A program made the translations under genes and the position numbers. A DNA stretch of 64,000 nucleotides from Chryseobacterium sp. 18061. GTDB lineage: Bacteria > Pseudomonadota > Gammaproteobacteria > Enterobacterales > Enterobacteriaceae. The stretch lies in assembly GCA_902706205.1 (NCBI GenBank), contig CACSKA010000003.1, positions 62,001 through 126,000 on the forward strand. The letters run 5' to 3'. The notes under the pieces were generated by a model that was not told the DNA's origin, made no database searches, and worked only from the letters and a program-made list of their open reading frames with translations. This document shows, one piece after another, positions 57,617-64,000 of the stretch. Position 1 is the first letter of the stretch; every line of letters starts with the position of its first letter.

Positions 57617-58915
57617 ATGCGAGTGGTTATCCTCGGAAGTGGGGTAGTGGGCGTGGCCAGCGCCTGGTATTTGCGTCAGGCTGGACATGATGTGACCGTC
57701 ATCGACCGGGAGCCGGGCCCGGCGCTGGAAACCAGTGCCGCCAACGCCGGACAAATTTCCCCCGGTTACGCTGCGCCTTGGGCCGCGCCGGGCGTGCCGC
57801 TGAAGGCGATTAAATGGATGTTCCAGCGCCACGCGCCGCTGGCCATCAGCCTCGACGGCACGTCAACTCAGCTGAAATGGATGTGGCAGATGCTGCGCAA
57901 CTGTGACACCCGCCACTACATGGAAAACAAAGGCCGCATGGTGCGGCTGGCGGAATACAGCCGCGACTGCCTGATGGCGTTGCGCGACAGCACGGGCATC
58001 GAGTACGAAGGCCGTCAGGGCGGCACGCTGCAACTTTTCCGCACCGAGCAGCAGTATGAAAACGCCACCCGCGACATCGCCGTTCTACAGGATGCTGGCG
58101 TGCCGTATCAGCTACTGGAGGCCAGCCGTCTGGCGGAAGTGGAGCCTGCGCTGGCAGAAGTGGGGCATAAACTTACCGGTGGCCTGCGTTTGCCGAATGA
58201 CGAAACCGGCGACTGCCAGCTTTTCACCCAGCGTCTGGCAAAAATGGCGGAAGAAGCGGGTGTGGTATTCCGCTATAACACACCAGTGGACAAACTGCTG
58301 TCGGAAGGCGACCAGATTTACGGCGTGAAGTGCGGCGATGAAGTCATCAAAGCCGATGCTTACGTGATGGCATTTGGATCGTATTCGACCTCCATGCTGA
58401 AAGGCATCATAGATATCCCGGTCTATCCGCTGAAAGGCTACTCGCTGACTATTCCGGTCAAAGAGGACGATGGCGCGCCGGTATCGACTATTCTTGATGA
58501 AACATACAAAATTGCGATAACACGATTCGATAACCGGATCCGTGTCGGCGGCATGGCAGAGATTGTCGGCTTCAACACCGAACTGCTACGAGCCCGGCGC
58601 GAGACACTGGAAATGGTCGTTCGCGACCTGTTCCCGCGCGGGGGGCACGTTGAACAGGCGACCTTCTGGACCGGGCTGAGACCGATGACGCCGGACGGCA
58701 CACCGATTGTGGGACGCACACCGTATAAAAATTTATGGCTGAACACCGGACACGGCACGTTGGGCTGGACCATGGCCTGCGGTTCCGGTCAGCTACTGAG
58801 CGATCTGCTTTCTGGGCGCACGCCTGCGATTCCGTACGAGGATTTGGGCGTGGCCCGCTATCAGTCAGGTTATACGCCTTCGCGCCCTCAGCATTTGCAC
58901 GGCGCGCACAATTAA
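57617..58915 (+). CDS. dadA: D-amino acid dehydrogenase, small subunit
   Basis: DadA oxidises D-alanine and other D-amino acids to keto acids at the inner membrane, passing electrons to the quinone pool. From ATG 57617 ([19 protein letters not shown]) the protein has 432 residues, the E. coli length. The FAD-binding GxGxxG motif is at residues 7-12, and a conserved C-terminal flavin motif reads [15 protein letters not shown]. It starts nine codons inside the open frame, after CTGGAG. dadX follows after nine bases. Confidence 0.97.
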   Translation: MRVVILGSGVVGVASAWYLRQAGHDVTVIDREPGPALETSAANAGQISPGYAAPWAAPGVPLKAIKWMFQRHAPLAISLDGTSTQLKWMWQMLRNCDTRHYMENKGRMVRLAEYSRDCLMALRDSTGIEYEGRQGGTLQLFRTEQQYENATRDIAVLQDAGVPYQLLEASRLAEVEPALAEVGHKLTGGLRLPNDETGDCQLFTQRLAKMAEEAGVVFRYNTPVDKLLSEGDQIYGVKCGDEVIKADAYVMAFGSYSTSMLKGIIDIPVYPLKGYSLTIPVKEDDGAPVSTILDETYKIAITRFDNRIRVGGMAEIVGFNTELLRARRETLEMVVRDLFPRGGHVEQATFWTGLRPMTPDGTPIVGRTPYKNLWLNTGHGTLGWTMACGSGQLLSDLLSGRTPAIPYEDLGVARYQSGYTPSRPQHLHGAHN

Positions 58916-58924
58916 GGAGCCGTT

Positions 58925-59995
58925 ATGTCACGTCCCGTTGTAGCCAGCCTCGATTTAAAGGCGCTGCGGCAGAACCTTGTAGTGGTGCGATCTGCGGCAC
59001 CGGAGTCCCGCGTCTGGTCGGTTGTTAAAGCTAACGGCTACGGTCATGGAATCGAACGAATATGGGGTGCGCTAAACGATACGGATGGTTTTGCGCTGCT
59101 CAATCTGGAAGAGGCTGTCCTGCTGCGCGAACGTGGCTGGAAAGGGCCGATTCTGATGTTGGAAGGCTTTTTCCACGCTGACGATTTACCGTTATATGAC
59201 CAATACCGACTCACCACCACCGTGCACAGTAACTGGCAGCTGAAAGCGCTGCAAAACGCAAAGCTGAAAGCACCGCTGGATGTCTACGTCAAAGTGAACA
59301 GCGGTATGAACCGCCTTGGATTTACGCCTGATAAAGTGCACACCGTCTGGCAGCAGTTGCGTGCGATGAGCAATATTAGCGACATGACGCTGATGTCACA
59401 CTTTGCCGACGCGGAAAATCCCGATGGCATCACCGAGGCTATGGAAAAGATAGAACAGGCCGCGGAAGGGCTCGATTGTCCACGTTCGCTTGCCAACTCA
59501 GCGGCCACGCTGTGGCACCCGGAAGCGCATTTCGACTGGGTTCGCCCGGGAATTGTGCTCTACGGCGCGTCACCTTCCGGGAAATGGCAGGACATTGCCA
59601 ACAGCGGGCTGAAACCGGTCATGACCCTGAGCAGCGAGATAATTGCGGTGCAGAATCTTAAAGCGGGCGACACCGTGGGCTACGGACGTTTATATAAAGC
59701 CCAACAGGAGCAGCGTATCGGAATTGTGGCCTGTGGCTATGCCGATGGGTATCCGCGCAATGCGCCAGACGGCACGCCGGTGCTGGTGGACGGTGTTCGC
59801 TCCGAAACGGTAGGTCGGGTGTCGATGGATATGCTGGCGGTGGATTTAACGCCGTGCCCGCAGGCCGGGATTGGCACGCCGGTCGAACTGTGGGGTAAAG
59901 AGATTAAAATCGACGACGTTGCCAGTCGGTGCGACACTGTGGGGTATGAATTGATGTGCGCGCTGGCGTTGCGTGTACCCGTTGTGACTGAGTAA
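58925..59995 (+). CDS. dadX: Catabolic alanine racemase
   Basis: DadX converts L-alanine to D-alanine, the substrate of DadA, and can support cell-wall synthesis. The 356-residue PLP enzyme has the cofactor lysine K35 in the [10 protein letters not shown] motif and the catalytic tyrosine region GYGRLYKAQ (about residue 250), with the SMDMLAVD segment near 300. It is cotranscribed with dadA, under the CRP-type promoter upstream. Confidence 0.97.
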   Translation: MSRPVVASLDLKALRQNLVVVRSAAPESRVWSVVKANGYGHGIERIWGALNDTDGFALLNLEEAVLLRERGWKGPILMLEGFFHADDLPLYDQYRLTTTVHSNWQLKALQNAKLKAPLDVYVKVNSGMNRLGFTPDKVHTVWQQLRAMSNISDMTLMSHFADAENPDGITEAMEKIEQAAEGLDCPRSLANSAATLWHPEAHFDWVRPGIVLYGASPSGKWQDIANSGLKPVMTLSSEIIAVQNLKAGDTVGYGRLYKAQQEQRIGIVACGYADGYPRNAPDGTPVLVDGVRSETVGRVSMDMLAVDLTPCPQAGIGTPVELWGKEIKIDDVASRCDTVGYELMCALALRVPVVTE

Positions 59996-60051
59996 GAGTC
60001 GTTTTGCCCGGCGGCGCAGGCATCAGACCGCACCGCCGTACAAAAGTGAAT

Positions 60052-61788
<1,737 letters not shown>

Positions 61789-61865
61789 TCACGTACTCCC
61801 TATATCGCGTGACTCAATGGTAAAACGTTATCATACATGCATGTAAATCGATGGATTTATAAGAG

Positions 61866-62792
61866 CTATGAATGCTTTTTTTCTCCACTGATGACCGGAT
61901 GACCCGTCATCGACAGCGTGGTTGACTTCGCGTTGTGCACCAGACGCGCCTGTGATCCAAGTGGCAGCGTCACCGTGCGCTGCTCGTGACCGAAATCAAG
62001 CCCGCTGATAACCGGGATAGATAACCGCGATTGCAGATAATCGATCATCACCGGCAAATCGTAACCGGCATCGTAATCGTTTGGCTCCGTGCCGCTAAAG
62101 CTGCCGAGCACAATGGCCCGCTGACGACCTAAAATCCCTGCATGGAACAGTTGCAGCAGCATACGCTCCACGCGGAACGGGTGTTCGTTAATGTCTTCAA
62201 GTACCAAAATGCCGTCGTCAATTTGCGGCATCCACGGAGTGCCAATGAGCGACACCAGCATCGCCAGATTACCGCCCCACAGCGTGCCGTTCACGTCACA
62301 GGCCCGGCCGTTGCCTTGCCATTCCACGGAAAATGCCCCGTTTCGCAGCGCGCGCCAGAAGTGCTCGAGGGTAAATTCGTTGAGCGTTTCTGCCCCGAAA
62401 TTGCCCGCCAGCATTGGCCCGCTGAAGGTGATTACGCCTTCGCACAGGAGTGCCAACTGAATGGCGGTGAAATCGCTATGGCCGCAAATCAGCAGCGGAT
62501 CATTTTGCTGGCGTAATGCGATGGCCTTCCAGTCAATCATGTCCAGTAAACGGTTCGCGCCATAGCCGCCGCGCACCGCTAAAACGAGGTTATCGCGACC
62601 AGAAAGTGCCGCCAGCGCATTGATATCGCCCGCGCGATCCGCTTCTGTACCTGCAAAACGCTGCTGGCGGCGCGTGAGAATGCGCTGATTATTGACCTGG
62701 TATCCTGCCTCCTCCAGGCGCGCAATCCCACGGGTGGCGGCCTGTTGGTTGATGCAATAGCCTGAGGGAGCAATCAGATGAAACAGAGTCAT
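61866..62792 (-). CDS. ldcA: Murein tetrapeptide L,D-carboxypeptidase
   Basis: LdcA removes the terminal D-alanine from cytoplasmic murein tetrapeptides during cell-wall recycling. The 308-residue S66-family peptidase has the nucleophile serine in the [12 protein letters not shown] motif (about residue 104), the [14 protein letters not shown] loop before it and the family [11 protein letters not shown] segment. A C-terminal histidine region ([16 protein letters not shown]) completes the Ser-Glu-His triad. It is divergent from emtA, also a murein enzyme. Confidence 0.96.
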   Translation of the reverse strand: MTLFHLIAPSGYCINQQAATRGIARLEEAGYQVNNQRILTRRQQRFAGTEADRAGDINALAALSGRDNLVLAVRGGYGANRLLDMIDWKAIALRQQNDPLLICGHSDFTAIQLALLCEGVITFSGPMLAGNFGAETLNEFTLEHFWRALRNGAFSVEWQGNGRACDVNGTLWGGNLAMLVSLIGTPWMPQIDDGILVLEDINEHPFRVERMLLQLFHAGILGRQRAIVLGSFSGTEPNDYDAGYDLPVMIDYLQSRLSIPVISGLDFGHEQRTVTLPLGSQARLVHNAKSTTLSMTGHPVISGEKKHS

Positions 62793-62884
62793 GGCAATTC
62801 CTTGCAGAGAATGAAACAGTTATCATGCCGCCTGAACATCGCGTTGTCATTAGCGCAGCACACTTCAGTGAAAAGGATAGAAGC

Positions 62885-63505
62885 GTGAAATTGAGATGGT
62901 TTGTTGTTTTATTTGTCTTACTTGCCGGATGTAGTTCAAAACCGAAAAACGATTACCGCAATCCACCGTACAACCCGACGGTACCCGTTCAGCGGGCAAT
63001 GCAGTGGATGCCAATCAGCCAGAAGGCCGGTGCGGCGTGGGGACTCGACCCTAAATTCATCACTGCTATTATCGCGGTTGAGTCAGGTGGTAATCCGAAT
63101 GTGGTGAGTAAATCTGGCGCAGTGGGTCTGATGCAGCTTAAACCTTCCACTGCCGGGCGTGAAGTATATCGCCATATGGGCTGGAAGGGCGATCCGTCGG
63201 TCAGTGAGCTGAAAAACCCTGAACGTAACATCTCGATGGGGACCGCATACTTCAGCATCCTTGAACACGGTGTTCTGGCGGGCATTGAGGATCCGCAAGT
63301 GATGCAGTATGCGCTGGTTACCTCCTACGTTAACGGCGCGGGCGCGCTGCTGCGAACCTTCTCCTCGGACCGTAAAACGGCGATCAGGAAGATTAACAGC
63401 ATGGATAAGGATGAGTTCTTCGATTATATCGTCGAGAATCACCCTTCATCACAAGCGCCGCGCTACATCTGGAAAGTGCAGAAAGCGATGGACGCGATTG
63501 ACTAA
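62885..63505 (+). CDS. emtA: Membrane-bound endolytic murein transglycosylase E
   Basis: EmtA is an outer-membrane lipoprotein that cleaves murein strands internally. From GTG 62885 (VKLRWFVV) the protein has 206 residues, close to the 203 of E. coli; the open frame further upstream is not conserved. The signal peptide ends in the lipobox LLAGC with C16. The SLT domain shows the catalytic glutamate in [22 protein letters not shown] (about residue 66) and the [12 protein letters not shown] motif. Its stop overlaps that of the convergent ycgR by four bases. Confidence 0.95.
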   Translation: MKLRWFVVLFVLLAGCSSKPKNDYRNPPYNPTVPVQRAMQWMPISQKAGAAWGLDPKFITAIIAVESGGNPNVVSKSGAVGLMQLKPSTAGREVYRHMGWKGDPSVSELKNPERNISMGTAYFSILEHGVLAGIEDPQVMQYALVTSYVNGAGALLRTFSSDRKTAIRKINSMDKDEFFDYIVENHPSSQAPRYIWKVQKAMDAID

Positions 63506-64000
63506 CGTACTTTATTCGCGCGTTCGCGGGCCTCACGCTCCAGAGAGAAGATAATTCGCTGGAGCGTGCGCTCAATCGCCGGGCTGATGTTGAGAAAACG
63601 AAAGCTCAGGCGCGGGGTGCTGATCGTTTCATTTTTGCTGTCGACCACCTTGCGCTCGCTCAGTGAAAGCAGCTGCGCGTCGAAATGAAATTTACCCCAT
63701 TCCCCCATATCCAGTTCCATCTGTGGGAGCATCACCCCAGATTTCAGGGCCGCAGACGGTGCGCCGTCCAGCAATGCACCCATTCCTCCGAGTGACAAAT
63801 CACACAAACGAAAACGCACTTCACTGTTATCGGGCAGTTTCGCCTTGCAGTAATACACCGGATGCAGTGGGGCGGAAATACGGAAAAACTCGCGACGCTG
63901 CACAAACCACAGCGACGGCGGCACGGGCATCGTGAAGGCAGGCAAATCAAGGAACTGGCCGGGCGCTATCTTCGGCACCGTAAATTCAATTTTCGCCCCC
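63502..64000 (-). CDS. ycgR: Flagellar brake protein YcgR, 5' partial
   Basis: YcgR binds c-di-GMP and slows the flagellar motor. The window holds the C-terminal 166 residues or so; the frame is open to the window edge, so the start is outside. The PilZ domain is present with the c-di-GMP motif RREFFR (RxxxR) and DLSLGGMG ([D/N]xSxxG). The end of the N-terminal YcgR domain (IEFTV) precedes it. It matches E. coli YcgR (244 residues) to the C-terminus. Confidence 0.94.
   Translation of the reverse strand, partial: GAKIEFTVPKIAPGQFLDLPAFTMPVPPSLWFVQRREFFRISAPLHPVYYCKAKLPDNSEVRFRLCDLSLGGMGALLDGAPSAALKSGVMLPQMELDMGEWGKFHFDAQLLSLSERKVVDSKNETISTPRLSFRFLNISPAIERTLQRIIFSLEREARERANKVR

Noticed and set aside
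60001..60051. GC-rich REP-like sequence between dadX and cvrA
   Set aside because: Only a partial match to REP-type palindromes and no clear stem; not enough to call a repeat.

Overview
The window is a stretch of enterobacterial chromosome. Almost every gene has a recognisable E. coli or Salmonella counterpart, and the order follows the proQ-prc-htpX, manXYZ, fadD-rnd and minCDE-dadAX neighbourhoods. A second FtsI-like PBP between cspC and rlmA (as in Salmonella), minCDE next to rnd, and the Tle/Tli pair point to an Enterobacter/Lelliottia/Citrobacter-like member of the Enterobacteriaceae rather than E. coli. I cannot fix the genus from sequence alone. No tRNA, rRNA, CRISPR array, prophage or intact insertion sequence was seen.

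Layout. 1-5.1 kb: the end of kbp, a large GGDEF/GGDEF-like/EAL membrane protein, a possible sRNA locus, a 47-residue membrane protein and a VirK/YbjX protein. 5.2-18.8 kb: pphA, yebW, yebV, rsmF and the Let lipid-transport pair (letB, letA), then msrC, proQ-prc, htpX, yebQ and kdgR. 18.9-24.5 kb: yobH, mgrB (PhoP box), yebO, yobF-cspC, the FtsI paralogue, rlmA, and mntP with a yybP-ykoY manganese riboswitch and two MntR-like boxes. 24.5-35.7 kb: yobD, manXYZ, yoaE, pdeD, sdaA, pabB-nudL, yoaH and yoaB, followed by an ERIC element. 35.9-42.3 kb: yoaA, tsaB, yeaY, fadD (TTG start, FadR operator) and rnd (TTG start).

42.3-45.6 kb is the clearest accessory insert. It sits between rnd and minE and encodes a lipase-type T6SS effector with an in-frame amber codon 39, overlapped by a Tli4-type immunity gene and flanked by AT-rich, remnant-like DNA. 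45.6-49.0 kb: minE-minD-minC, ycgL, ycgM, ycgN. 49.1-52.4 kb: a siderophore locus under a Fur box, with an IutA-like receptor gene broken by a one-base frameshift and a divergent siderophore-interacting reductase. 52.4-64 kb: a 92-bp tandem duplication at the dsbB terminator, then dsbB, nhaB, fadR, ycgB, dadAX, cvrA, ldcA, emtA and the 3' part of ycgR.

Shared themes are envelope stress and maintenance (LetAB, Prc, HtpX, DsbB, LdcA, EmtA, PBP3 paralogue), fatty-acid control (FadR upstream of its target fadD, whose operator is visible), c-di-GMP signalling (GGDEF/EAL protein, PdeD, YcgR) and metal homeostasis (MntP, IutA-like receptor). The points most worth following up are the interrupted Tle effector beside an intact immunity gene, the frameshifted receptor, the SSD active-site motif of the second PBP3, the doubled MntR-like boxes, and the small-protein/sRNA candidates near 3.5-3.9 kb.
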